Of a stretch of 64,000 nucleotides of DNA, positions 9,010 to 17,788 are shown piece by piece (position 1 is the first letter of the stretch; every line of letters starts with the position of its first letter). The DNA lies in contig OZ245814.1 of NCBI GenBank assembly GCA_965228415.1, positions 4,960,001 through 5,024,000 of the forward strand, read 5' to 3'. The translations under genes and the position numbers were made by a program. Source of the DNA: Agaribacillus sp965228415 (GTDB lineage: Bacteria > Bacteroidota > Bacteroidia > Cytophagales > Cyclobacteriaceae). The notes beneath the pieces were generated by a model. The model made no database searches. It was given only the letters and a program-made list of their open reading frames with translations, and had not been told where the DNA came from.

Positions 9010-12000
9010 ATGATGACAAAAATACTAAAAAAAATACTGATCATGTCAAAGTACACCTTAATTGGGTTTTTGCTACAGACGATCTTTTACCCTTTTCTTT
9101 TTGCAGAATCTACAAAAGGGCAAAGGAGTCTGGAGAATATCTTTGTAACGATCGAGCTTAAAGAATCAAATGTAAAAGAGGTTTTTACCAAGATTGAAAA
9201 ACTCACAGATTTTCAATTCGCCTATAAAAAGGGTGAGATTAACAAGAAGCAATCGATAAGTGTTAAACAACAGGACATTTCATTAGCCAATTTGCTGCGG
9301 GAAATAGCCCGGGCTACCAACCTTAAATTTAAGCGCGTTAATGAGATTATCCACGTTACGGAAAATGGCCATTTGGCGAATGCGGTTTTTGAGATAATAG
9401 TGAAAGACCGGGTTGTGAATGGCCGGGTGACTGATGAAAATGGTGAAGGACTGCCTGGGGTAAATGTGCTGGTTAAGAATACAACCATTGGAACCATCAC
9501 AGATAATAAAGGAGATTATACATTAAACGTTCCCGATGATGCGGCAACATTGATATTTTCTTATGTTGGCTACATTAGTGAGGAAGTGGAGATTGCAGGC
9601 AGATCTGTAATCGATTTACAATTAGCACCTGATCTTTCAACCCTTTCAGAGATCGTAGTTGTAGGTTATGGTGTTCAAAACAGAACTACGCTAGCCGGCT
9701 CCATCGCCACCGTAGAGGCGAAGGCTTTCGAAGCCAGGCCGGTTACCAATGCGGCCAGTGCCTTACAAGGTACGGTACCCGGGCTTATTGTTACGCAATC
9801 TTCAAGCCAACCGGGAAATGAAGGGTTTAACTTGCAGCTTAGAGGATTAAGTTCGATCAATGGTGGCAATTCACCGCTGGTTCTGGTAGATGGCATTCAA
9901 TCCACTTTTTCTACACTTAACCCTGACGACATAGAGAGCATTTCAGTAGTAAAAGACGGTGCGGCTGCTATTTATGGAAACCAGGCGGCTAATGGGGTGA
10001 TTTTGATCACTACAAAACAAGGAAAGAGAAACTCAGGGCCTTTAGTGAACTACAATTTTACTTATGGCCGAAATTCGCCGTCCTATACGACAGAGAAATT
10101 TACTACCCGTGAATACATGGAAGTGGTGAACGCAGGTTTTGTAAACGATGGCGATGCACCGTTGTATGGAGATATTTTTTTCGACGCTATTGGTACTGAC
10201 CAGGTACTCAATTTTAACCAGACCAGCCTGGGTGGTGCACAGCGGGAGGACAGCTGGTTGGTTTTTAACCAGTCCGATAATCAATTTATAGATGAATTCT
10301 TTGAAACTGGCATTCGTCAAAACCATAATCTGAGTATTGCAGGGGGAGGAGAGCGTTCTACCTATCGCTTGTCATTAGGTTACTTAAATGAAGACGGTGT
10401 AATTAATACCCGTTTTGATGGTTTTGAGAGATACAACATACGATTGAATAATACCTTTGATCTTGGCGATAAGTTGACCATTACTACTCAAAATGTGCTT
10501 GAAATTGGAGACCGGTCATCTAGCACAGAGCTTAATACCGCATTGGGTAGGGTTCCGCTTAACTGGACATTAGCTCCGATCAGGAGACCCGATGGAGAAT
10601 TTTATACATTCAGAGGATTTGTTAATCCATTGGATCTACTGGCGCAAGGTGGAGAATCCGAAAGGAAAACTACCCGCCTAATATCCAATGCCAAGATAGA
10701 CTACGAGATTATTGATGGATTAAATGCTATCGCCAATGTTGGCATCAATCGCAATACGATACAAATCAGAAATGAGGTGCCCACCATTCGCCTGATCAAT
10801 GAATGGACTATCGATGATACACCCGGGGTAAGGATTCAGGGGAATACAAATCCTAACCGTTTGATTGAAATCAATGAAACAGAAACCTATGCCAATTTTT
10901 CCGGTTATTTGACCTATGATAAAACGTTTGAAGATGTGCACAACCTTACCCTGACGGCTGGATTTTCTCATGAACAACGTAGGGATGCACGTATCCGGGC
11001 TGAAACCCGAAATTTCCCAACCAATGACTTGTTTGCATTAGGACTTGGTGATATAGATGAGGCCAGGGTAGGTTCCGACGGGTTTGCCTGGACATTGCGT
11101 TCTTTGTTTGGTCGGATCAATTACGCCTACAAAGATAAATATATTGCAGAGGCTAATTTTCGCTATGATGGTTCCTCCAGATTTACACCGGATGAAAGAT
11201 GGGGATTATTCACCGGATATTTATTGGCATGGAGAGCTTCAGAGGAAGATTTTATCAAAAATCTGGACATTTTTGATAACCTGAAATTAAGGGCTTCCTA
11301 CGGTGAAACAGGAAATCAGCAGGGAATAGGCCATTATGATTATTTGTCGTTGATCAATGCCGGTGGCGGACGCATTTTTGGCCTGCCCTCAGGAGGAATG
11401 TTTGGGACACAAACCGAAAATCAAACCTATGCTGAAGCTGGTGCTGTAAGCCTTGACAGATCATGGGAAACTGTAGCTACCACCAACTTTGGTATTGATA
11501 TTGGTGTATTGGATACCAGGCTGAATTTGTCTTTCGATTATTTTCTTAAACGTAATGAGGATCTTTTGGTAGCTGTAGATGTGCCTTCGGTATTAGGTAT
11601 CGGAGCACCCGCCCTGAACCAGGGTGAGATGGAAACCAAAGGATGGGAAGTTGTGGTCAACTGGAAAGACAACATTGGTGATTTTAATTATTATGTGACG
11701 GGCACATTGTTTAATGACAAAAATGAATTGATATCCTTACAAGGGTCTGAAGGTGTAAAGCAACAAGGAGTGAATAATCGTTTGGTGGGCTACTCTGTAG
11801 GCACTTATTTTGGTTGGCAATATGATGGTATTATTCAAAATCAGGAAGAATTGGACGCTTATACCACCGCAGTCACCGCAGGATTGCCCGGCGCTATTGG
11901 GGTTGGCGATGTGCGTTATGCAGACGTGGATGGCAATGGGGAATTGAGCGCCTTGGGCAATCCTGCCGATGGAGATACCGGCGATCTGGTAGAACTAGGC

Positions 12001-12507
12001 AACATCAGACCACAGTATAGCTTTAGCCTGGATCTGGGAGGGGATTATAAGAGCTTTGATTTCAGGATACTTTTTCAGGGTGTGGGCAAGCGGACATTGT
12101 TCAGAGGGGGGCAGTTCTCAGCACCTATTCTCGCAGGTCAGTGGTTTTTTCAAGGAGCAAGATTTTTCTATGGAAAAACCTGGACACCGGAAAATACAGG
12201 CGCACAATTTCCTGAGTTGAGTGTGAATGCAGAGGTGAACAACTACAATTATCGTCCTTCCATAAACAATAAGGTGAATGCGGCCTATGTCAGATTGAAA
12301 AACGTCCAGATAGGCTATAATATTCCTTCCGGTGTATTGTCAAAAATACGTATCAGTCAGGCGAGGGTGTTTTTGAGTGGGGAGAATTTATTCGAGATAC
12401 AGTCGGAACTTTCAAGGAAACTAAACTTTGATCCTGAAGCCGGTACCGGATCGATAGCTTATCCGTTTGTCAGGACCTATTCTATAGGTGCTCAGGTTAC
12501 CTTTTAA
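9010..12507 (+). CDS. SusC/RagA-type TonB-dependent outer-membrane transporter with STN domain
   Basis: 1165 residues. Signal peptide (about 1-36), then a secretin/TonB N-terminal (STN) signalling domain (about 45-120, with LKESNVKEVFTKIEKLTDFQF). A carboxypeptidase-D-like domain follows (about 135-215, NGRVTDENGEGLPGVNVLVK), then the SusC plug with SEIVVVGYGVQ and a 22-strand-type barrel ending in an aromatic-rich strand (YSIGAQVTF). It imports oligosaccharides through the outer membrane with TonB energy and signals to FecR through the STN domain. It is followed by SusD after 18 bp. The full length argues it is functional. Confidence 0.95.
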   Translation: MMTKILKKILIMSKYTLIGFLLQTIFYPFLFAESTKGQRSLENIFVTIELKESNVKEVFTKIEKLTDFQFAYKKGEINKKQSISVKQQDISLANLLREIARATNLKFKRVNEIIHVTENGHLANAVFEIIVKDRVVNGRVTDENGEGLPGVNVLVKNTTIGTITDNKGDYTLNVPDDAATLIFSYVGYISEEVEIAGRSVIDLQLAPDLSTLSEIVVVGYGVQNRTTLAGSIATVEAKAFEARPVTNAASALQGTVPGLIVTQSSSQPGNEGFNLQLRGLSSINGGNSPLVLVDGIQSTFSTLNPDDIESISVVKDGAAAIYGNQAANGVILITTKQGKRNSGPLVNYNFTYGRNSPSYTTEKFTTREYMEVVNAGFVNDGDAPLYGDIFFDAIGTDQVLNFNQTSLGGAQREDSWLVFNQSDNQFIDEFFETGIRQNHNLSIAGGGERSTYRLSLGYLNEDGVINTRFDGFERYNIRLNNTFDLGDKLTITTQNVLEIGDRSSSTELNTALGRVPLNWTLAPIRRPDGEFYTFRGFVNPLDLLAQGGESERKTTRLISNAKIDYEIIDGLNAIANVGINRNTIQIRNEVPTIRLINEWTIDDTPGVRIQGNTNPNRLIEINETETYANFSGYLTYDKTFEDVHNLTLTAGFSHEQRRDARIRAETRNFPTNDLFALGLGDIDEARVGSDGFAWTLRSLFGRINYAYKDKYIAEANFRYDGSSRFTPDERWGLFTGYLLAWRASEEDFIKNLDIFDNLKLRASYGETGNQQGIGHYDYLSLINAGGGRIFGLPSGGMFGTQTENQTYAEAGAVSLDRSWETVATTNFGIDIGVLDTRLNLSFDYFLKRNEDLLVAVDVPSVLGIGAPALNQGEMETKGWEVVVNWKDNIGDFNYYVTGTLFNDKNELISLQGSEGVKQQGVNNRLVGYSVGTYFGWQYDGIIQNQEELDAYTTAVTAGLPGAIGVGDVRYADVDGNGELSALGNPADGDTGDLVELGNIRPQYSFSLDLGGDYKSFDFRILFQGVGKRTLFRGGQFSAPILAGQWFFQGARFFYGKTWTPENTGAQFPELSVNAEVNNYNYRPSINNKVNAAYVRLKNVQIGYNIPSGVLSKIRISQARVFLSGENLFEIQSELSRKLNFDPEAGTGSIAYPFVRTYSIGAQVTF

Positions 12508-12525
12508 AATATTAAACAGAAAAAA

Positions 12526-14166
12526 ATGAAAAAGTATATATATATCTTTTTGATCACTTTGACAACTGCCGGGTGCCAGGATCTGGACCTCACGCCGGAA
12601 AACCTGTTGTCTGATGGCAGTCTGTGGAATAGGTCTGAGGATTTTGAAACTGGTGTAAATCTTCTATACCCGAGTATTGGATCACATGCAAGAGATCTGG
12701 ACTCGGATATAGCCTTTGCCAATAACCCCAATTCTATTAGTAACGGAACCCGTGTGGCGCCTGCCACCAGTAGCTTTTACGATAATTCCTATCGGGACAT
12801 CAGAAGGTGTAACTTTCTGATTGACAGGGCAATTGCTAATGGTTTTGAGAATGATCGCTTTGTGGCGGAGGCCCGGTGGTTCAGAGCATTGTTCTATTCC
12901 CGATTAGTAGAGGCCTATGGTGATGTCTCATTTTATGTAGAGGCTTTAGACCCTGCTTCTGAATCGCTGCTTGACGCTCGTACACCCCGGGAAGCTGTGG
13001 TCGATTTCCTGATACAGGAACTAAAAGAAATCGCTCCTCTGCTGCCTTTGCAAAGCGAACTTTCCAATGCGGAATTAGGGCGCATTACCAGGGGAGCGGC
13101 GGATGCTTTACGAGCCAGGATAGCCTTATTAGAAGGTACCTGGATCAAATATCATAGTACTCCGGGCAATGCCGATGAAAGATTGGATGAAGCGATCAGC
13201 GCTTCACAGGCGGTAATAAGCAGTGGAGAATATGAATTGTTCAATTACGAGCCTGATCCTGATCAATCATACCGGTTTTTCTTTATGGAGGTGGGAAATG
13301 ACTCCAAAGAGCAGATAGTGGCAAGAAGATATGACATGAACAGTCTTCATAACTTTACAAATGGAGTTAGGGATGGGAATAATACTTCAACGCGCAAACT
13401 GGCAGATATGTACCTGTGTACTGATGGCCTGCCAATAGGGCAATCACCATTATTCCAGGGGAGGGCATTGATGACCGATGAATTTCAAAACCGTGATCGG
13501 AGAATGATTGCCACCATCATTCCACCAGGTACTTTTGCTATAGACAGGCTTGATCAGGATGGAACCGGGGCAGATTTCCCCACTCCCGTATGGGATCAAA
13601 GCTGGTATGATAACTATAAATACATCAGTGAGTTTTATTTCGATGCCACCGGAGGATCGGTTTTTTTCTATCACATGCTTCGGTATGCGGAAATATTGTT
13701 GATTAATGCCGAAGCCTTATACGAACGAAATGGAAATATAACAGATGCCCAACTGGATGCAACTATCAATTTATTGAGGACAAGGGCTGGTGTAGCCAAT
13801 CTTACCAATGCCTTTATAGCCGCGAATGGTCTGGATATGCTGGCTGAGATCCGTCGTGAACGTACTTTGGAGTTGGCCCATGAAGGTTTTAGAAGAGATG
13901 ATCTTCGCAGGTGGAAAACAGCGGAGGTGGAAATGCCTATGGCCCTGATGGGGGCACAATTTAGCGGTACTGAGTTTGAAACCGTCATGCTTCCGGACGG
14001 AAGTGGTTTGCGATACCCGGATCCTCCGTTACAAGATGCTAACGGGAATGTGATCGTCGAGCCGACCGGCCAGCGATCTTTTGACCCCGCACGGGATTAT
14101 CTGGATCCACTGCCTGCAGAAGAATTGATAATCAATCCTAATTTGATACAAAACCCGAATTGGTAG
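12526..14166 (+). CDS. SusD/RagB-type glycan-binding lipoprotein
   Basis: 546 residues. The lipobox LTTAGC (Cys17) is followed by CQDLDLTPENLLSDGSLW, the normal SusD start. Helical TPR-like repeats are seen, e.g. AEARWFRALFYSRLVEAYGDV (about 105-125). The C-terminal RagB/SusD domain has MLRYAEILLINAEALY and IRRERTLELAHEGFRRDDLRRW. It sits on the outer face of the outer membrane as the lid of the SusC barrel and binds the glycan. A terminator-like hairpin follows the gene, so the sigma/FecR/SusC/SusD block may end here. Confidence 0.95.
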   Translation: MKKYIYIFLITLTTAGCQDLDLTPENLLSDGSLWNRSEDFETGVNLLYPSIGSHARDLDSDIAFANNPNSISNGTRVAPATSSFYDNSYRDIRRCNFLIDRAIANGFENDRFVAEARWFRALFYSRLVEAYGDVSFYVEALDPASESLLDARTPREAVVDFLIQELKEIAPLLPLQSELSNAELGRITRGAADALRARIALLEGTWIKYHSTPGNADERLDEAISASQAVISSGEYELFNYEPDPDQSYRFFFMEVGNDSKEQIVARRYDMNSLHNFTNGVRDGNNTSTRKLADMYLCTDGLPIGQSPLFQGRALMTDEFQNRDRRMIATIIPPGTFAIDRLDQDGTGADFPTPVWDQSWYDNYKYISEFYFDATGGSVFFYHMLRYAEILLINAEALYERNGNITDAQLDATINLLRTRAGVANLTNAFIAANGLDMLAEIRRERTLELAHEGFRRDDLRRWKTAEVEMPMALMGAQFSGTEFETVMLPDGSGLRYPDPPLQDANGNVIVEPTGQRSFDPARDYLDPLPAEELIINPNLIQNPNW

Positions 14167-14183
14167 CACTGTCAAATTTTTCA

Positions 14184-14217
14184 AAAAGGTCATCTGCCTT
14201 ACCAGAGATGGCCTTTT
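14184..14217 (+). terminator. Rho-independent terminator after susD-like gene
   Basis: AAAAGGTCATCT pairs with AGAGATGGCCTTTT (about 12 bp with one G-T-type mismatch) around a short loop, and a T-rich tail follows (TTTTATTTTG). It starts ~18 bp after the SusD stop and fits a true terminator. Confidence 0.7.
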
Positions 14218-14296
14218 ATTTTGTTTATTATATAGGTAAAAATATGTGCTTGTGAACTACTAATGATTTTTAAACTTAGACTATAGAACTGCTGCA

Positions 14297-15304
14297 ATGA
14301 ATATTCCGAAATTAATTCCATCATTATGGCTTCTTTTAACTTGTTCCTTTTTTTCCCTGGGTCAGGAAATAGAAACAATAAGAGATGCTTATGCTAAAGT
14401 AGAATTTAAATACCATAAACTATCCGGCATTGGCCATGAAAAGGGCGTGACCCGCCGTGATCCCAGCGATGTTATCATGGTTGGCGACACCTGCTATGTT
14501 TATTATACCAAGGTATATGGCCGCTCACCGGGGTATTGGGGAACCATTTGGTATGCTACTTCTACCGATAAAGGTTACACCTGGAAGGAACAAGGAGAAA
14601 TTTTGGGTTTGGGGAGAAAGGACACTTTCGATTCGCAAGCTACTTTCACACCAAATATCCTTTATGCAAACAGCAAGTACTACCTCTACTACACGGGTGT
14701 AAAACCAACCCCTGAAAATGAGAAAGGTGAATTTGAAAACAATTCCACCACCGACATCACAGCCATCGGAGTCGCTGTATCCGATTCTCCCAACGGTCCT
14801 TTTGTGAGGGTGATGGAGGAACCAATTCTGAAGGTGAGTGTTGAATCGGAAAAATTCGACAGCTATCGGGTGGATGATGCATCACTGCTTTATAGAAATG
14901 GCTTGTATTGGCTTTATTATAAAGGGAGAAGCCGAAGTCATGGAAAAGGTGGTCCGGCCCATACTCGTATGGGTGTAGCCTATTCCAAAAATCCGGAAGG
15001 TCCTTTTGTAAAATATGACAAACCTTTATTAGGCGGCAGTCACGAGGTAATGATTTGGCCCCAAAGTACCGGAGTAGCTGCATTGGCATCTCTCAGCAGT
15101 TCGATTGAATATGCTGCAGACGGTATTGATTTTCTGAGTAACAAGCTGGGAGCAGCGGTAAACAAACGCCCGGATGCACCGGGAGCCTACAGACCTGATC
15201 TCACCGACCCTGTAGTTGTCGGACAAGGATTAACCTGGGGCATAAGCATGGTTCACAATGGCCCGGAAGCATATCTAATAAGGTTTGAGATGGAAAATAA
15301 ATAA
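14297..15304 (+). CDS. GH43/GH117-clan five-bladed beta-propeller hydrolase, exported
   Basis: 335 residues. A signal peptide runs to about LGQ (residues 21-23). The mature protein has propeller-type repeats: RRDPSDVIMVGDTCYVYYT, FTPNILYANSKYYLYYTG, VDDASLLYRNGLYWLYYKG, each an acidic residue followed by a YYLYY-type strand. This is the pattern of GH43, GH32 and GH117 families. I cannot settle which family. Candidate activities include arabinofuranosidase, xylosidase or an alpha-anhydrogalactosidase-like exo-enzyme. It follows the SusD terminator by ~80 bp. The N-terminal half of the 17789 product appears to be a related propeller. Confidence 0.7.
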   Translation: MNIPKLIPSLWLLLTCSFFSLGQEIETIRDAYAKVEFKYHKLSGIGHEKGVTRRDPSDVIMVGDTCYVYYTKVYGRSPGYWGTIWYATSTDKGYTWKEQGEILGLGRKDTFDSQATFTPNILYANSKYYLYYTGVKPTPENEKGEFENNSTTDITAIGVAVSDSPNGPFVRVMEEPILKVSVESEKFDSYRVDDASLLYRNGLYWLYYKGRSRSHGKGGPAHTRMGVAYSKNPEGPFVKYDKPLLGGSHEVMIWPQSTGVAALASLSSSIEYAADGIDFLSNKLGAAVNKRPDAPGAYRPDLTDPVVVGQGLTWGISMVHNGPEAYLIRFEMENK

Positions 15305-15426
15305 TTTAGCACCCAACATTTATGATGTATAAAACAAGGGCAATGGAAAATTGCTAAGCTTCATGTAGCTACTGGTCGCATAGAAATATTGAGATTTTCC
15401 ATACCTTAGGTGGCATACAAAAGATA

Positions 15427-15464
15427 GCAATAATAACGTTAGAGATGGCAATAATTGTGTTAGA
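15427..15464 (+). promoter_or_regulatory. Two direct repeats 21 bp apart before esterase gene
   Basis: GCAATAATAACGTTAGA at 15427-15443 is repeated as GCAATAATTGTGTTAGA at 15448-15464. They agree at 14 of 17 bases and their starts are 21 bp apart, close to two helical turns. They lie ~60-95 bp upstream of the 15522 ATG. This is the layout of a tandem operator for a dimeric activator. No matching regulator is visible and chance is not excluded. Confidence 0.35.
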
Positions 15465-15521
15465 CAGGCTATTCAATTCTGATTAGTTTTATTGCCCTGG
15501 AAATCTGCGTCTTAAAATACT

Positions 15522-17657
15522 ATGATGATGTATGGCAAACATAGGCAAGTGGTATTTCGGTTTTTGATGATTATATTCATCCTGTCAGATCTAACTGCTG
15601 TTGCCCGGTCTAAAATCAAAATAGCCTGTGTTGGTAACAGTATTACTTACGGCGCTGGTATGGCCAATCGGGAAAATAATGCCTATCCCGTACAACTGCA
15701 AAACATGCTGGGGCACAGCTATGAAGTAAAAAATTTTGGAGTAAGCGGTCGAACCTTGTTAAAAAAAGGGGATTACCCCTATTGGGATACCAAAGAATAC
15801 ACTGATGCACTGAATTACCGGGCAGACATGGTATTTATCAAATTAGGTACCAATGACAGCAAATTACAAAACAGGGTCCATCTGGATGAGTTTGAAGTGG
15901 ATTACAAAACCCTCATTTCCTCTTTTCGACAAAAAGACAATAAAGTCCGAATAATCCTTTTGTTGCCAGTACCTTCTTTTTTAGAAGATTCGACCAGTAT
16001 CTGGAACCCGGTTATAAAGGAGCAAATCATTCCCCTGATCCAAAAAGTGGCTTATGACACCGATAGTGAGGTGATTGATCTCTACCATTTAATGATCGAT
16101 CAACCCGGGCTGTTGCCCGATAAGATCCATCCCTCCTCTCTCGGAGCCAGTCTAATAGCCAGGAGAACCTATGAGGCGGTTATGCACAAGACCCATAAAT
16201 TTAATCTTAAAGAAAAATTAAATCCCAAGCAGGCAGAAAAACTCGGCTTTTATGGATTCGACCGGTATGACTTCGTGTACGAAGATCTTCAACTGAAGAT
16301 AGTCCTGCCTAAAAGAGTACTTTCAGACAAGCCTTGGGTATGGCGTGCCCGTTTTTTCGGCCATGAGCCTCAGGCCGATATTGCCTTGCTCGAGCGGGGT
16401 TATCACATTGTGTATTGTGAAGTAGGAGCACTTTATGGTAACCCGGAGGCTGTGCAGCGCTGGAATAAGTGTTATGATATTATGGCCCGGGCAGGCCTCA
16501 GCCGCAAAGTGGTGCTGGAAGGCATGAGCAGAGGAGGACTAATAATCTATAATTGGGCTGCTGAGAACCCCGGCAAAGTAGCCTGTATCTATGCGGATGC
16601 ACCGGTACTGGATGGCAGAAGCTGGCCAGGTGGCTTTGGAAAGGGAAAAGGAGCCGCTGATAATTGGAAAGAAATAAAACAACGTTACGGGTTGGCCTCC
16701 AATGAACTTCCAACCGGGTTTAAAGGATGGCCTATCTACAAGACTGACATACTGGCGAAATCGGGTATTCCTATGTTACATGTATGTGGCGATGCCGACC
16801 AGGTAGTGCCAGCAGATGAAAACACCCGTCCTTTTGCAAAAGAAATAAAAAAGCAGGGCGGCAATATCATTACCATCTACAAAGAAGGAGTAGGCCACCA
16901 CCCCCATAGCCTGGAAAACCCCGCCCCTATTGTTGACTTTATACTCAGGGCTACGGGCCATAAAACCAACTTTGCAGCCATTCCGACCCCGGGCGCAGAA
17001 TATCGCTCAGCTGCGGGATGGGCACAAGGCAAAGGCTGGTGGTATCAGGCCCGGCAGATCGATTCACTGTGTCAGTCCTATGGGGATATAGATATATTAT
17101 TCATCGGCAATTCGATCACTCAAGGGTGGGGCGGTCCTCGTAACTGGGTGACCCACAGACCTGGGCAGCAGGCTGCTGAAACCCACTTTCAGGGTCTCAA
17201 ATGGATAGGGGCTGGCATTTCCGGAGATCGTACGCAGCATGTGGCGTGGCGATTGGAAAACGGCCATTATGAGCATAGCAACCCAGACTTTGTGGTACTC
17301 ACTATTGGTGTCAACAATTTTAAGTCTGCCAATGCCGAAGAAATCGTAGTTGGATTAGAAAAGAATCTGAAATTATTGCAGAAGAAATTTCCCAAAGCGG
17401 AGATCCTTTTTTTTGGTTTACTGCCTACCGGGCTTACCGGGACGTCGAAGCGCCGGGAAAAATACCGGAAGATACACAAGGCCCTGGCAGGTCTCAGGTT
17501 TGTGAAAAATGTGCACTACAATGATTTAGAAAATCTTTTTACCAATGGGGATGTATCGCTGAATAGGGATTACTACAGTGACGACGGTATTCACCTCAAG
17601 CCTGAAGGATATAAGGTATGGGCAAAGTACATTCGGGAACGGATTGAGCAGTTATGA
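15522..17657 (+). CDS. Triple-domain esterase: SGNH - alpha/beta hydrolase - SGNH
   Basis: 711 residues after a signal peptide (about 1-29). Domain 1 (about 32-225) is an SGNH/GDSL hydrolase with Ser40 in VGNSITYG, a KLGTND block and the DKIHPSS block with the catalytic Asp-x-x-His. Domain 2 (about 240-480) is an alpha/beta hydrolase with nucleophile Ser336 in EGMSRGG, an Asp in CGDADQVVP and a His in GVGHHPH. Domain 3 (about 500-711) is a second SGNH hydrolase with Ser531 in IGNSITQGWG, TIGVNN and DDGIHL. All three catalytic sets look intact. Such enzymes remove acetyl or other acyl groups from glycans so that glycosidases can act. The three-in-one order is unusual. Confidence 0.88.
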   Translation: MMMYGKHRQVVFRFLMIIFILSDLTAVARSKIKIACVGNSITYGAGMANRENNAYPVQLQNMLGHSYEVKNFGVSGRTLLKKGDYPYWDTKEYTDALNYRADMVFIKLGTNDSKLQNRVHLDEFEVDYKTLISSFRQKDNKVRIILLLPVPSFLEDSTSIWNPVIKEQIIPLIQKVAYDTDSEVIDLYHLMIDQPGLLPDKIHPSSLGASLIARRTYEAVMHKTHKFNLKEKLNPKQAEKLGFYGFDRYDFVYEDLQLKIVLPKRVLSDKPWVWRARFFGHEPQADIALLERGYHIVYCEVGALYGNPEAVQRWNKCYDIMARAGLSRKVVLEGMSRGGLIIYNWAAENPGKVACIYADAPVLDGRSWPGGFGKGKGAADNWKEIKQRYGLASNELPTGFKGWPIYKTDILAKSGIPMLHVCGDADQVVPADENTRPFAKEIKKQGGNIITIYKEGVGHHPHSLENPAPIVDFILRATGHKTNFAAIPTPGAEYRSAAGWAQGKGWWYQARQIDSLCQSYGDIDILFIGNSITQGWGGPRNWVTHRPGQQAAETHFQGLKWIGAGISGDRTQHVAWRLENGHYEHSNPDFVVLTIGVNNFKSANAEEIVVGLEKNLKLLQKKFPKAEILFFGLLPTGLTGTSKRREKYRKIHKALAGLRFVKNVHYNDLENLFTNGDVSLNRDYYSDDGIHLKPEGYKVWAKYIRERIEQL

Positions 17658-17788
17658 GCCGGGCACTGGTCCTGTCTTTCAACATGAGTAATATGCCGAT
17701 GTAATTCCATGATAAGTGCTCATTTAAGATAAGAAGTATCATTTAACAATATCAATAAATCCTGGTAAAACCAGAAAAATCTGTATCC

